Shown here: positions 53,282 through 63,244 of the stretch, piece after piece
How the letters are laid out: the number at the start of each line of letters is the position of its first letter
How positions within the stretch are numbered: the stretch's first letter is position 1
DNA from: Cellvibrio zantedeschiae
Lineage (GTDB): Bacteria; Pseudomonadota; Gammaproteobacteria; Pseudomonadales; Cellvibrionaceae
Length of the DNA: 64,000 bases
Reading direction: 5' to 3'
NCBI RefSeq assembly: GCF_014652535.1
Contig: NZ_BMYZ01000001.1
Location: forward strand, 1,488,001-1,552,000
Made by a program: the position numbers and the translations under genes
The notes under the pieces: generated by a model
Database searches by the model: none
What the model was told of the DNA's origin: nothing
What the model saw: the letters and a program-made list of their open reading frames with translations, nothing else

Positions 53282-55123
53282 CTAAAACTCCCCCAAGAAC
53301 CCTCCCGATTGTCTTTCCCACAACTGCGCATAAATACCATGCTTGGCAATTAATTCTGCATGAGTGCCTTGCTCAATAATATGTCCCTTATCCAATACAA
53401 TTAATCGATCCAGTGCTGCGATAGTTGATAGGCGATGGGCAATGGCAATTACAGTTTTACCTTGCATGAGTTTATTCAAGTTGGTTTGAATCGCGGCTTC
53501 AACTTCAGAATCCAATGCTGAGGTTGCTTCGTCCATAATCAAAATTGGAGCTTGCTTGAGTAGCACTCGTGCAATTGCGATGCGTTGGCGTTGGCCGCCG
53601 GAAAGTTTTACACCTCGTTCGCCCACATGCGCGTCATAACCTGTGCGACCCTGGTTGTCGCTGAGTTGCAAAATAAAATCATGGGCTTCGGCTTGTTTAG
53701 CGGCTTCAATCATATCTGCATCAGTTGCATCAGGTTTGCCGTATAAAAGGTTATCGCGAATAGAGCGATGCAGTAGGGAGGTATCTTGCGTCACCATACC
53801 AATTTGTGCGCGCAAGCTCTCTTGTTGAACCAAGGCGATATTGTGGCCATCAATTAAAATGCTACCACTTTCAACATCGTAAAAACGTAAAAGTAAATTA
53901 ACCAAAGTAGACTTGCCTGCGCCAGAGCGACCAACCAAACCGATTTTTTCACCAGATTTAATATCAAGGTCAAATTGATTGAGAAGGCCGCCATTTTTGC
54001 CGTAGTTAAAATTCACATTTTTAAATTCAATGCGGCTTTGTGTAAGTACCAAAGGCTTGGCATTTTCTACATCCTGAACTTCGCGCGGTATTGAAAGCGT
54101 ATTTAAACCGTCTTTTGCTGTGCCTATATTTTCAAAGAGTGCGGATACTTCCCACATAATCCACTGCGCCATACCGTTTAGTCGCAAAACCAAACCTATA
54201 GCGGCAGCAATGGCGCCGGTAGTGATGGCCACATTGCTCCACAGCCATATTGAAACAAATGCCACCGAGAAAATTAATGCGGCGTTAATTGCCCACACGC
54301 TTGAGCTCAGGGCTGTAGCCAAGCGCATTTGCGGATGAACCGTTGATAAAAAATGTTCCATACCTTGTTTGGCGTATTCTGCTTCGCGGTTGGAGTGCGA
54401 AAATAATTTCACGGTAGAGATGTTTGTGTAAGTATCTACCAAGCGACCTGTCATGTCAGACCGGGCGTCCGCTTGGCGCATTGCGGTTTTCGCCAGTCTT
54501 GGTAAAAAGTAATAAAGCAGACCTGCGTAACTAAATACCCAGAGCACAAGCGGCACCGCCAAGCGTAAATCCAGGCTGCCTAATAAAACCAGGATGCTGG
54601 AAAAATAAACGAATACATACAACAGCACATCAAGCAGTTTCATTATTGTTTCGCGTACTGCCAGTGCCGTTTGCATAACTTTGGTTGCAACTCGGCCAGC
54701 AAATTCATTTTGATAAAACTGGTAACTCTGCCCCAACAAATAACGGTGTGCTTGCCAACGAATGCGCATGGGGAAATTGCCCAATAAAGTCTGGTGCATA
54801 ACCAATCCATGCAATAAAACGGTCACAGGTAAACCAATGAGAATTATGGCGCCCATCTTTAATAACTGGTGTTGCGATTCACTCCAAAAACTTTGTGGAG
54901 TGTGAGTATTTAACCAGTCAACCAATTGCCCTAAAAAACCAAAGAGTGATACTTCCATGACTGCTATAGCACCGGTTAGCAAAGCCATAGAAATCAGGAA
55001 TGGCTCAGCGCCGCGCGCGTAGTGGCGACAAAATGCAAACAAGGTTTGCGGTGGCGCCTTGGGGTGTTCGGGGGGGAAGGGCTTTATCAGGCTTTCAAAA
55101 AAACGATACATAGAATTTGTCAC
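53282..55123 (-). CDS. ABC exporter, fused membrane and ATPase domains
   Basis: 613 residues. The membrane domain (about 35-330) has six predicted helices; the ATPase domain (about 360-600) has Walker A GRSGAGKST (about 399-407), signature LSGGQRQR (about 505), Walker B ILIMDEATS and the H-loop AHRLST. It is a half-size exporter of the MsbA/multidrug type that works as a dimer; the cargo (lipid or drug) is not predictable. The start is ATG at 55123 or 55111. Confidence 0.9.
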   Translation of the reverse strand: MTNSMYRFFESLIKPFPPEHPKAPPQTLFAFCRHYARGAEPFLISMALLTGAIAVMEVSLFGFLGQLVDWLNTHTPQSFWSESQHQLLKMGAIILIGLPVTVLLHGLVMHQTLLGNFPMRIRWQAHRYLLGQSYQFYQNEFAGRVATKVMQTALAVRETIMKLLDVLLYVFVYFSSILVLLGSLDLRLAVPLVLWVFSYAGLLYYFLPRLAKTAMRQADARSDMTGRLVDTYTNISTVKLFSHSNREAEYAKQGMEHFLSTVHPQMRLATALSSSVWAINAALIFSVAFVSIWLWSNVAITTGAIAAAIGLVLRLNGMAQWIMWEVSALFENIGTAKDGLNTLSIPREVQDVENAKPLVLTQSRIEFKNVNFNYGKNGGLLNQFDLDIKSGEKIGLVGRSGAGKSTLVNLLLRFYDVESGSILIDGHNIALVQQESLRAQIGMVTQDTSLLHRSIRDNLLYGKPDATDADMIEAAKQAEAHDFILQLSDNQGRTGYDAHVGERGVKLSGGQRQRIAIARVLLKQAPILIMDEATSALDSEVEAAIQTNLNKLMQGKTVIAIAHRLSTIAALDRLIVLDKGHIIEQGTHAELIAKHGIYAQLWERQSGGFLGEF

Positions 55124-55274
55124 TTGAATGCAGTTAGAACGCCTTGGCAGGGTGCGCAGAGAATGCTCAAAATTTTATCATCTATTGTTCCTATAAGCTT
55201 GTCTCAAAATGTTAATATTGGCAGCGTACTGACAATAGTCACAAATAACCTTTTGATTTATTCAGGGAATCTCA

Positions 55275-55667
55275 ATGAAAAACGCGCTGGTTTTCTTTGC
55301 TGCGGGTTGTGTGGGCGCTGTAATCCAATGTTTGATTATGTGGTTGTTTACGCACTACGGAATTACTCACGCTCTTCACGTAAATTTAGCGGGCTCCTTA
55401 GCGCCAGCATGGATGTACCCTCGCATTGTTTGGGGTGGGTTGTGGGGCTTATTATTTTTATTGCCTATATTGGCGAGTAGCCTCGTAGCGCGCAGCTTTG
55501 TTATCGCCCTTATTCCTGCAGGCGTGCAATTATTTGTTATCTACCCATTTTATGAAAGCAAAGGTGTTGCAGGATTATCTTTGGGGTTATTGACACCTTT
55601 TGTTGTTTTGTTTTTTTTCTGGGTATGGGCTCTGGCAGCTGCTATTACTATAAAGGTCGCCAAATAA
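55275..55667 (+). CDS. Hypothetical four-helix membrane protein
   Basis: 130 residues with four predicted membrane helices and short loops (ALVFFAAGCVGAVIQCLIMWL at the start, LLTPFVVLFFFWVWALAAAI at the end). The hydrophobic pattern continues through the whole protein and no ligand motif is visible. It precedes, by 12 bases, a gene for a secreted protein. The family is not recognised with confidence. Confidence 0.7.
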   Translation: MKNALVFFAAGCVGAVIQCLIMWLFTHYGITHALHVNLAGSLAPAWMYPRIVWGGLWGLLFLLPILASSLVARSFVIALIPAGVQLFVIYPFYESKGVAGLSLGLLTPFVVLFFFWVWALAAAITIKVAK

Positions 55668-55679
55668 GAGAATAATTTA

Positions 55680-56201
55680 ATGACGTTTTTAAAGAAATTT
55701 ATATTCTTGATATCAGTGCTTTTAAGCGCTCAATCTTTTGCGCAATTCTTACCAGACAATGCAACGCTTAATGTGCAATCCGTTCAGCGTTGGATGACGT
55801 CCAATCGCGATTTTGTGAGCGTTGTGCAGGTGCTAGAGCCAATGTACAAGTCAGAAGAAGACATGAAAAAGTTCGAGGCCTTACCTGCGAGCGAACAAGA
55901 TGTACGTATTGCAGCCTTCCTGCAAAAAAATGATTTGTCGGGAGTAGTCAATCCAATTGTTGCACGCCATGGATGGAAATCTGTTGGCGAGTACATGCGC
56001 TTGAGTACACGGCTTGGCAATGCTATTGCAGCTTATTTTTTTACACAGGAAATGTCGAAGTTAACTGAGGATCAAAAGAAGGCATTGCGTGCAAAAACAG
56101 ACACAGCTGTATTAAATGCACCGGCTGAGGATATAGCTTTTGTGAAATCCCACGAAGTTTTATTAAAGTCTTACATTCAGGCTTACGCACAAGGGCGTTA
56201 A
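55680..56201 (+). CDS. Secreted protein of unknown function
   Basis: 173 residues with a signal peptide (FLKKFIFLISVLLSAQSFA, cleavage after about residue 21). The mature part is helical and mixed in charge, with RHGWKSVGEYMRLSTRLGNAI (about 98-118) as its most regular helix. No cofactor motif is seen. Probably periplasmic and cotranscribed with the preceding membrane protein. Confidence 0.7.
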   Translation: MTFLKKFIFLISVLLSAQSFAQFLPDNATLNVQSVQRWMTSNRDFVSVVQVLEPMYKSEEDMKKFEALPASEQDVRIAAFLQKNDLSGVVNPIVARHGWKSVGEYMRLSTRLGNAIAAYFFTQEMSKLTEDQKKALRAKTDTAVLNAPAEDIAFVKSHEVLLKSYIQAYAQGR

Positions 56202-56230
56202 TGAGCCTTTGCTTTTATACAAAGGCTCAT
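56202..56230. terminator. Terminator between the secreted protein gene and pirin
   Basis: TGAGCCTTTG / CAAAGGCTCA form a ten-pair stem with a nine-base loop at the convergent point. It lacks a long T-run. Confidence 0.65.
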
Positions 56231-56241
56231 TAGTTTGCCGA

Positions 56242-57105
56242 TTAATAATTGATTAAAGCACCGCTGCGATAATCCTGGATTGCCTGTTCAATTTCGTCGG
56301 ATGTGTTCATCACAAAAGGGCCGTACTGTGCGATAGGCTCTTTGAGTGGAATGCCTGCCAACAAAATAAAACGTGTAGCGTCGTTAAGTGCCGTTACAGA
56401 AATTTCATCGCCAGCACCTAGCAATCCTGCATTGCCAGCTTCAAGTTTGCGCTTATCTTCACCAATCGCAATCGCTCCCTCATATACATAAATAAAGGTA
56501 TTGTGAGTAGCCGGAATAGCGTGGGCGAAGCTTTCGTTCAAAGGTAAATGCACATCCCAATAAATTGCCTGGGTAGTTATGCCTTGAATCGGGCCGCTGA
56601 TCACTTTGCCATTAACAACCGCGCTATTGGCAATCACTTTTATGCTGCCACCATTACCTAATTGCGCAACGGGAATTTCACTCGCTGGTATATCTTTGTA
56701 ATGCGCAGGCTTCATTTTTTCTGCTGCGGGTAAGTTTAACCACAATTGAAAACCGCGCATTAACCCGTGTTCCTGTTGCGGCATTTCTGAGTGGATAATT
56801 CCTCGGCCTGCAGTCATCCATTGCACATCGCCATTGCGCAAATGACCTTTGTTGCCCATGTGATCTTCATGTAACATGTGGCCTTCAAGCATATAGGTCA
56901 CAGTTTCAAAACCGCGATGGGGATGAGAAGGAAAGCCCGCAATATAATCATTGGCACTTTCTGAACCAAATTCATCCAACATTAAAAAAGGATCGAAACG
57001 TGCTTGTTGCGTTTGCCCCAGGCTGCGCTTGATGCGCACGCCTGCACCATCGCTGGTGGCGCGGGCAGGAATAATTTGCTGGAGTTGCTTTTGCATTTTG
57101 TTCAC
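56242..57105 (-). CDS. Pirin family protein
   Basis: 287 residues, a double cupin. The N-terminal cupin carries the metal-binding histidines in GFPSHPHRGFETVTYMLEG and HEDHMGN, and the RNGDVQWMTAGRGIIHSEMP stretch that marks pirins. Bacterial pirins include quercetin 2,3-dioxygenases and regulators of pyruvate metabolism, so the activity here is open. It heads towards the pterin dehydratase and azoreductase genes on the same strand. Confidence 0.92.
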   Translation of the reverse strand: MNKMQKQLQQIIPARATSDGAGVRIKRSLGQTQQARFDPFLMLDEFGSESANDYIAGFPSHPHRGFETVTYMLEGHMLHEDHMGNKGHLRNGDVQWMTAGRGIIHSEMPQQEHGLMRGFQLWLNLPAAEKMKPAHYKDIPASEIPVAQLGNGGSIKVIANSAVVNGKVISGPIQGITTQAIYWDVHLPLNESFAHAIPATHNTFIYVYEGAIAIGEDKRKLEAGNAGLLGAGDEISVTALNDATRFILLAGIPLKEPIAQYGPFVMNTSDEIEQAIQDYRSGALINY

Positions 57106-57155
57106 CTTAATAGTTGTGAATTTGTGTGTGGGTTTTTAAAATTTCACTAACTCAT

Positions 57156-57527
57156 CTACAAATTCGTTGAATCAATAGCTTGAAAAATCTTTTCTGTTTT
57201 TGCCGCCATGATTAAATCATTTTCATGTAAGCCTTTGATTTTGTGCGTCCACCAATTGACCGTGACTTTTCCCCATTCCGTTAAGAGCGCCGGGTGATGA
57301 CCATATTCTTCCGCTACAGCGCCAATTAGATTGGTGAACTCCAGCGCAGCTACAAAATTTTTGAATTTATAGATGCGCGTCAATTGCTGAATACCATCAA
57401 CTTCAATTGCAGACCAATGCGGTAAAGCGTTTAATACATCGGCTATTTCTGTTGCGCTTGCCAGAGGCGCACCCACACGGCAGGCGCTACAGGTTTTTTC
57501 GCTCAATTCGTTAATTAACTGGGCCAC
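57156..57527 (-). CDS. phhB: Pterin-4a-carbinolamine dehydratase
   Basis: 123 residues; regenerates tetrahydropterin after aromatic amino acid hydroxylation. Catalytic histidines lie in EYGHHPALLTEWGKVTVNWWTH (given in part; about 74-95), the family signature. A short Cys-containing N-terminal extension (ETCSACRVGAP-like region) is also seen in pseudomonad homologues. No phenylalanine hydroxylase gene is next to it. Confidence 0.94.
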   Translation of the reverse strand: MAQLINELSEKTCSACRVGAPLASATEIADVLNALPHWSAIEVDGIQQLTRIYKFKNFVAALEFTNLIGAVAEEYGHHPALLTEWGKVTVNWWTHKIKGLHENDLIMAAKTEKIFQAIDSTNL

Positions 57528-57579
57528 GGTTTTTTTTCCTCGCGAAAATTTCTTCGCGCTATCATAGCCCGATTAATCC

Positions 57580-58182
57580 TTAAGCGGCAGCAGCTTGTTC
57601 AATCTCACGACGAGCTTCTGTTAAGGATTTATCTTTCGCATCAGTAATGCTCAAGCCTTCGGCATAAATATACTGAATGGATTTGATTCCCAAAAAGTTA
57701 AAGAACGAATTCAAAAACGCTGTTTGTGAATCGGATTCCTTACCAGCATGGAAGCCTCCGCGCGCTGCAATAAAATACACAGGTTTGTCCGCCAAAAGTC
57801 CAACAGGGCCGGTTTCAGTGTATTTGAAGGTGATACCTGCACGCGCCAATTGATCGAAGTAGGCTTTAAGCGTTGAAGGCACGCCAAAGTTATACAAAGG
57901 TACGCCAATCACAACGGCATCGGCATTTGCCAGTTCAGCTACCAAACTATCAGAAAGTGCTACCAGAGCTTGTTGTTCGACAGTACGCGTTTCTGCTGGA
58001 GTAAAGAATGCCTGTACGGTGGCAGAGTCCAAATGTGGAACAGGGTTCTTAGCCAAATCGCGTACAACAACTTTGCCATCGGGATGTTTTGCCAACCAGT
58101 TTTGAACAAACTCATTTGCCAATGCGCTTGAATTACCGTGGTCGCTAAAAAGACTGCTGTTGATCTGTAATAAAGTGCTCAT
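57580..58182 (-). CDS. azoR: FMN-dependent NADH-azoreductase
   Basis: 200 residues from the ATG at 58182, behind GAGGACTATAGAA; the frame is open 14 codons further up. Flavodoxin-like fold: INSSLFSDHGNSS FMN phosphate loop at the start, GVPLYNFGVPSTLKAYFDQLAR (given in part; about 95-116) and ARGGFHAG near 146. The enzyme reduces azo dyes and quinones and is usually part of a thiol/quinone stress response. A LysR regulator gene is divergently placed 153 bases away. Confidence 0.92.
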   Translation of the reverse strand: MSTLLQINSSLFSDHGNSSALANEFVQNWLAKHPDGKVVVRDLAKNPVPHLDSATVQAFFTPAETRTVEQQALVALSDSLVAELANADAVVIGVPLYNFGVPSTLKAYFDQLARAGITFKYTETGPVGLLADKPVYFIAARGGFHAGKESDSQTAFLNSFFNFLGIKSIQYIYAEGLSITDAKDKSLTEARREIEQAAAA

Positions 58183-58335
58183 TTCTATAGTCCTCAGATT
58201 TAAGTTCAACTTGTTCGTTGTCAATTTCAGGCTTGGTTGCCATGGAGCTATTAAATGATTTGACGAATGAATGATAAATAGCGATATTTGGCTGTATTTG
58301 ATCGAAAAATTGGATTGAACGAGAGAAAATCCCTA

Positions 58336-59271
58336 ATGAATACACCAACAAGCTCTGCCGTTACCGAAAATAAAGTCACTTTAGAGCAGTGGAGGGCGCT
58401 GCTTGCGGTTATAGATGCAGGTGGTTACGCCAAAGCGGCAGAGCAATTAAATAAGAGCCAGTCAGCGGTTTCTTACGCAATTGCCCAGCTCGAAACGGCG
58501 CTTGGGGTGAAAGTCTTCAACCTGCAAGGGCGTAAAGCCGTGGCTACGCCATCAGGAGAGTTGCTTTATCGTCGTGCAAAGCAGCTGCTGGAACAGGCAG
58601 AACGCCTTGAAAAATCCGCTGAATGCCTAGCCGTGCACGTCGAACCCCTTGTAAAAATCGCAGTCGACATCATTGTTCCCCCAGAGAAAGTGCTCTATTG
58701 CTTGTCGTTGTTCGCCAAAGACTTCCCGGATACGCGGGTTGAATACTATGAAACCGTGCTGAGCGGGACTGAGGACATGCTGCTAAAACGGCAGGTAGAT
58801 TTGGCCATTGGTGGTTTTGTGCCGGCGGGATTCATTGGCGACAAGGTGATGACAGCCAAATTCCACGGCGTTTCCAGCGCAGATCACCCCTTGCAGCAGC
58901 TTGGACGGGAGGTTAGTTACGAAGATATGCGTCAGCATCGCCAAATAGTCGTACGCGACTCGGGGCAATATCGTCGCCACACCGTTGGCTGGCAAGAAGC
59001 TGACCAGCGCTGGACGGTTAGCCACATTAAAACCTCATTGCAGGCGATTCGTATGGGCCTGGGCTACGCGTGGCTTCCAGATGCATACACTAAAGATGAC
59101 ATTACCGCGGGCACCTTAAAGTATTTGCCCGTGGAAGTAGGCTCCGAGCGCGAGGGGCCTGTTTATCTAACATTTGCAGATAAAGAATTCACCGGTCCGG
59201 GCGTAAAACGCTTGGCGGAGATTTTTAAAGAGTGTTTGCCGATTGCCTGTTCGGGAGAAAATCACTGCTGA
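58336..59271 (+). CDS. LysR-family transcriptional regulator
   Basis: 311 residues from the ATG at 58336. A helix-turn-helix of the LysR type at about 17-65 (WRALLAVIDAGGYAKAAEQL, then SQSAVSYAIAQLE) and a periplasmic-binding-like effector domain (about 95-300). It faces away from azoR, the classic arrangement for autoregulation and control of the divergent gene, so it is the likely azoreductase regulator. The inducer is unknown. Confidence 0.88.
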   Translation: MNTPTSSAVTENKVTLEQWRALLAVIDAGGYAKAAEQLNKSQSAVSYAIAQLETALGVKVFNLQGRKAVATPSGELLYRRAKQLLEQAERLEKSAECLAVHVEPLVKIAVDIIVPPEKVLYCLSLFAKDFPDTRVEYYETVLSGTEDMLLKRQVDLAIGGFVPAGFIGDKVMTAKFHGVSSADHPLQQLGREVSYEDMRQHRQIVVRDSGQYRRHTVGWQEADQRWTVSHIKTSLQAIRMGLGYAWLPDAYTKDDITAGTLKYLPVEVGSEREGPVYLTFADKEFTGPGVKRLAEIFKECLPIACSGENHC

Positions 59272-59348
59272 CACTGATTGTCAGCAAATCTGGCTATTAT
59301 TGCTCGCTGCAATTAACTCAATGAATTTGATTGGAACATATCGACCCC

Positions 59349-61358
59349 ATGAATAAACTTTTTCAAGTGCAAAGCGAATTTCCTCCCGCTGGTGATCAGC
59401 CTGCGGCTATAGCGGGCTTGGTGGAAGGCATTAATGCAGGCCTTGCTCACCAAACCCTGTTGGGGGTAACCGGGTCAGGTAAAACTTTCACCATCGCCAA
59501 TGTAATTGCCCAAGTGCAAAGACCTACCTTGGTGATGGTGCATAACAAAACTCTTGCAGCACAACTCTACGGGGAATTTAAAGAATTTTTTCCAAAAAAT
59601 GCGGTGGAATATTTTGTTTCCTACTACGACTATTATCAGCCGGAAGCTTATGTTCCCTCGTCAAACACTTTTATTGAAAAAGATTCATCGGTTAACGAAC
59701 ACATTGAGCAAATGCGTTTGTCTGCCACCAAAGCATTAATGGAACGCAAAGATGCAATCGTAGTTGCAACGGTTTCAGCGATTTATGGTTTGGGCGACCC
59801 GGATGCTTACATGAAAATGTTGTTGCATTTGGTGCGTGGTGAAAAAATTGACCAGCGTTCTATTTTGCGTCGTTTGGCCGAGCTGCAATACACTCGCAAC
59901 GATGTCGATTTTTATCGCGCCAATTATCGCGTTCGCGGTGATGTGATTGATATTTACCCAGCTGATTCGGATTGCGATGCAGTACGTGTTGAATTGTTTG
60001 ATGACGAAATTGAAAGCATTTCAATATTCGATCCGCTAACTGGCGAAGTGCAGCACAAGGTTCCGCGCGTTAGTATTTATCCAAAATCACATTACGTTAC
60101 ACCGCGTGAAACAATTGTGGAGGCTATTGACCAAATCAAAGAAGAGTTGCGCGAACGTCTTGCGCAATTACGCGAGAATAATAAATTAATTGAAGTCCAG
60201 CGTTTGGAAGAGCGCACGCGTTACGATTTGGAAATGATGCAAGAGCTCGGTTATTGCAACGGTATCGAAAACTACTCACGGTATTTGTCGGGCCGCCAAC
60301 CTGGTGAGGCACCACCAACATTATTTGATTACTTGCCACCTAATGCATTACTTGTGCTGGACGAATCCCACGTAACGGTTCCACAAATCGGAGCTATGTA
60401 TAAAGGTGACCGTTCGCGCAAAGAGACGCTTGTACAGTATGGTTTTCGTTTGCCATCAGCTTTAGATAATCGCCCCATGCGTTTTGACGAGTGGGAGCGT
60501 TTGGCACCGCAAATGATTTTTGTGTCTGCCACACCCGGGAAATACGAATCAGAATATGCAGGGCAGGTGGTTGAGCAAATTGTTCGTCCCACAGGTCTGG
60601 TCGATCCGGAAATTGAAATTCGTTCGGCGGGCACACAAGTGGATGATTCGCTCTCGGAAATTCGCTTGCGAGTGGAAAAAGACGAACGTGTGCTTATTAC
60701 TGTTCTCACCAAACGCATGGCGGAAGATCTTACCGAATATTTAACGGAGCATGGTACCCGCGTGCGCTATTTGCATTCGGACATAGATACGGTTGAGCGC
60801 ATGGAAATTATTCGCGATTTCCGTATGGGCGAATTTGATGTGCTAGTGGGTATCAACCTTTTGCGTGAAGGTCTGGATATGCCGGAGGTATCGCTCGTTT
60901 GTATTTTCGACGCTGATAAAGAAGGTTTCTTGCGTTCCGATCGTTCACTGATCCAAACCATAGGTCGCGCCGCACGTAATTTAAACGGTAAAGCTATTTT
61001 GTATGCCGATAAGATTACCGATTCCATGAAGCGTGCGATTGATGAAACCGAGCGTCGCCGTGAAAAGCAAATCGCGCATAATACTTTGCACAATATTACC
61101 CCAAAAGGTATTCGCAAAAATGTGCAGGATATTATGGAAACCTCAGTGGTGCCGGGCGCTGGTAGCCGCGCAGCGCGCAATCGTGCTGCAGTTGCTGAGA
61201 AGCAAGCGAAGTATTCTGTCGCTGTAGATCCAAAAAATATCTGGAAGTCTATTGAGTTGTTGGAGAAACAAATGTTCCAAGCCGCTAAAGATTTGGAATT
61301 TGAAGCAGCGGCAAAATTGCGTGACCAAATTGAGCAGTTAAAGAGGAAAGCGATTTAA
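59349..61358 (+). CDS. uvrB: Excinuclease ABC subunit B
   Basis: 669 residues from the ATG at 59349; an in-frame ATG at 59331 is less likely. DNA-damage recognition helicase of nucleotide excision repair. Walker A GVTGSGKT (39-46), the beta-hairpin [21 protein letters not shown] (given in part), helicase motifs to QTIGRAARN, and the C-terminal UvrC-binding UVR motif (about 630-665, [22 protein letters not shown]). The sequence is complete and typical. Confidence 0.97.
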   Translation: MNKLFQVQSEFPPAGDQPAAIAGLVEGINAGLAHQTLLGVTGSGKTFTIANVIAQVQRPTLVMVHNKTLAAQLYGEFKEFFPKNAVEYFVSYYDYYQPEAYVPSSNTFIEKDSSVNEHIEQMRLSATKALMERKDAIVVATVSAIYGLGDPDAYMKMLLHLVRGEKIDQRSILRRLAELQYTRNDVDFYRANYRVRGDVIDIYPADSDCDAVRVELFDDEIESISIFDPLTGEVQHKVPRVSIYPKSHYVTPRETIVEAIDQIKEELRERLAQLRENNKLIEVQRLEERTRYDLEMMQELGYCNGIENYSRYLSGRQPGEAPPTLFDYLPPNALLVLDESHVTVPQIGAMYKGDRSRKETLVQYGFRLPSALDNRPMRFDEWERLAPQMIFVSATPGKYESEYAGQVVEQIVRPTGLVDPEIEIRSAGTQVDDSLSEIRLRVEKDERVLITVLTKRMAEDLTEYLTEHGTRVRYLHSDIDTVERMEIIRDFRMGEFDVLVGINLLREGLDMPEVSLVCIFDADKEGFLRSDRSLIQTIGRAARNLNGKAILYADKITDSMKRAIDETERRREKQIAHNTLHNITPKGIRKNVQDIMETSVVPGAGSRAARNRAAVAEKQAKYSVAVDPKNIWKSIELLEKQMFQAAKDLEFEAAAKLRDQIEQLKRKAI

Positions 61359-61421
61359 CGAATCATGCACAAGGAGGTGGTTCCTGGAATTTAAGTTGAT
61401 GTTCAGCCGGTAATAATATTC

Positions 61422-61853
61422 ATGATAAAAATAATCCTGCCTGCACTTTTTCCTTCATGGCGTTTTTTTAGCGGTATAGGTCCGTCACCACGAATTTATT
61501 ATGCCTTGCTACACATTGAATCTGATGAGCCTACGCAATGGTTAGAGTTTCGTCCTAAACCAAAAGTACTGTCTGTAAAAGAGCAGGTTTTGCGTTTGTT
61601 TCACAATCCACAGTGGAATGAAACACTTTATATAAACACTTGTGCGGAGCGATTGTTTGAAGGCTACGCAGAAATGCGTGCGCGAGAAATTATGCACCGG
61701 CTTCTGGCAGCAGTTGCACGAAAGGAAATTCTTGTTGGCGAAAAGGATAATTACCTGGTTTATCGCATTGGTGCAGTCATGCGCGAAGAAGAACACGTAT
61801 ACGAGCAAATCACTTTTACATCTTCACCTGCATTATTAAAAGGATTTTGCTAA
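61422..61853 (+). CDS. Hypothetical protein, partner of the HTTM-like protein
   Basis: 143 residues, no signal peptide or clear membrane segment. It starts ILPALFPSWRFFSGIGPSPR, then reads as a mixed alpha/beta protein (QWLEFRPKPKVLSVKEQVLRLF; AEMRAREIMHRLLAAVARKE). I do not recognise a family. Its TAA overlaps the ATG of the next gene by one base, so it is very probably part of the same function. Confidence 0.6.
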   Translation: MIKIILPALFPSWRFFSGIGPSPRIYYALLHIESDEPTQWLEFRPKPKVLSVKEQVLRLFHNPQWNETLYINTCAERLFEGYAEMRAREIMHRLLAAVARKEILVGEKDNYLVYRIGAVMREEEHVYEQITFTSSPALLKGFC

Positions 61854-62545
61854 TGCTACTGGAACAAGCGGTACGCGTATCAGAAATTATTCTGGCATTC
61901 GCCTTTGTTTTACAAAGCCTGGAATATCTACGCGGATTGCAGCCTGAAAAAAGTATTGCTGCAATTCGTCTATTGCTTTCATTGTTGTTACTTGTTGGTA
62001 TTCAACCTGTGTGGGTAGAGCTAGGTTTATTGTTAAGCTCTGTGTTTTATTTATTTCGCTTTCAGGGGCCGTACAATGGCGGTAGTGATGCAATGGGGAT
62101 ATTGGTCCTGTTTAGCCTGTTCTTATCGCATCTAGCCTCCACACATTTTTGGCAGGAAATTGCATTGGGATATCTTGCTTTCCAGTTGACCTTTTCTTAC
62201 TTCCAATCCGGCTACATTAAAGTTATCAATGTCGAGTGGCGAAATGGCCGTGCGCTGCAGGATGTATTTTCGATCACCGCTTATCCTGTCAGCGATAAAA
62301 TAAGACTATGGGGTAAATCGACACGGCTTATGTGCATTATGAGTTGGGTGGTGATTTTATTTGAATTAGCGTTTCCGTTTTCATTGCTAAATCAAATAAC
62401 ATTTCTAATCGCATTAGTTATTGCAGGAATATTTCATTTTGCGAATGCATGGCTTTTTGGGCTTAATCGATTTTTTTGGATATGGCCTGCCGGTTTCCCC
62501 ATTCTTTTTTGGTTCCAATCCCGCGTAATTTTTCCTTTCGTTTAA
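61853..62545 (+). CDS. HTTM-like integral membrane protein
   Basis: 230 residues from the ATG at 61853, with about six membrane helices. QGPYNGGSDAMGILVLFSLF (about 73-92) and FSYFQSGYIKVINVEWRNG followed by LQDVFSITAYP resemble the HTTM (horizontally transferred transmembrane) domain found in vitamin K-dependent gamma-carboxylases and bacterial relatives. The catalytic region of true carboxylases is not evident. The substrate is unknown. Confidence 0.6.
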   Translation: MLLEQAVRVSEIILAFAFVLQSLEYLRGLQPEKSIAAIRLLLSLLLLVGIQPVWVELGLLLSSVFYLFRFQGPYNGGSDAMGILVLFSLFLSHLASTHFWQEIALGYLAFQLTFSYFQSGYIKVINVEWRNGRALQDVFSITAYPVSDKIRLWGKSTRLMCIMSWVVILFELAFPFSLLNQITFLIALVIAGIFHFANAWLFGLNRFFWIWPAGFPILFWFQSRVIFPFV

Positions 62546-62581
62546 TTAAAAAATATACTTGATTTCTATTATTTTCTGTCC

Positions 62582-62610
62582 TTGACACAGTCCTTGTTAC
62601 TGCCTTTACT
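62582..62610 (+). promoter_or_regulatory. Candidate sigma-70 promoter for the Cache protein / chemoreceptor operon
   Basis: TTGACA at 62582-62587, a 17-base spacer and TTTACT at 62605-62610, about 52 bases before the start codon. The -35 box is perfect; the -10 box matches four of six. Confidence 0.45.
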
Positions 62611-62661
62611 TTATTAAGTTAGGCGTAGCTTTGGCACATTAATCATTTATGGGAGCAGGAA

Positions 62662-63230
62662 ATGAAAGCGTTTATTTATTTCGTACAATTGGGAGTGGCA
62701 GGGATATTTGGCTTGTTAACAGCAACAAGTGCTATGGCTGAAGATGTTCCTCCGGCTGTTACTGCTTTGCTTCCAGTAATTAAAAAATGGGGTGAAGATC
62801 CAATTTTAGTTGCCGCTGTAAAAGAACAGAATGCCAAGGCTATGACACTCGATCAAATACAAAAGCGGGATAAAGAATGGATGGCGACGACAGGTATGGA
62901 TGACCAAATGAAAGCCATGATGAAAAATGCTGGTGCTCAGGAGTTGGACAAGCTCGAGGCAACCAAACCTTATTTCTTTGAAAGCATTCTTATGGATAAT
63001 CAGGGTGCGAATGTTGCAATGACTAATAAGACATCTGATTACTGGCAAGGTGATGAACCCAAATTTACCAACGCGTTTAAAGTGGGCGGCGTGGATATAG
63101 GTAAAAGTAAATTCGATGACAGCGCCAAAGCTTATTTGATTCAGGTTTCTGTCCTGTACTTGATGGCGGTAAAGCCATTGGCGCTTTGTGTGTTGGTATT
63201 AATCTGGATGAACTCGATAAAGCGAAATAA
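62662..63230 (+). pseudogene. Periplasmic single Cache-like protein, interrupted by a -1 frameshift
   Basis: The frame from ATG 62662 encodes a signal peptide (ending TSAMAED) and a domain with KWGEDPILVAAVKEQN, MDNQGANVAMTNKTSDYW and FDDSAKAYLIQVSV, the pattern of periplasmic Cache-type sensors. After Val164 (63151-63153) the frame turns hydrophobic and alien and runs to 63279. Adding one base at GTCC (63151-63154) gives PVLDGGKAIGALCVGINLDE and a stop at 63230, 14 bases before the chemoreceptor ATG, exactly the ending expected of the family. Either a sequencing error, a real mutation, or a slippage site; the intact product would be about 189 residues. Confidence 0.8.
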
Positions 63231-63244
63231 TTATAGGCCCAAGC

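Noticed and set aside
55022-55480. 152-codon plus-strand frame across the ABC exporter start
   Set aside because: It overlaps two better-supported genes, and the downstream part is a different frame of the four-helix membrane protein.
59267-59285. GCTGACA-CTGAT-TGTCAGC palindrome before uvrB as a LexA box
   Set aside because: The spacing is CTG-N11-CAG, not the CTG-N10-CAG of gammaproteobacterial LexA sites, and it overlaps the stop of the LysR gene; more likely chance or a weak terminator.
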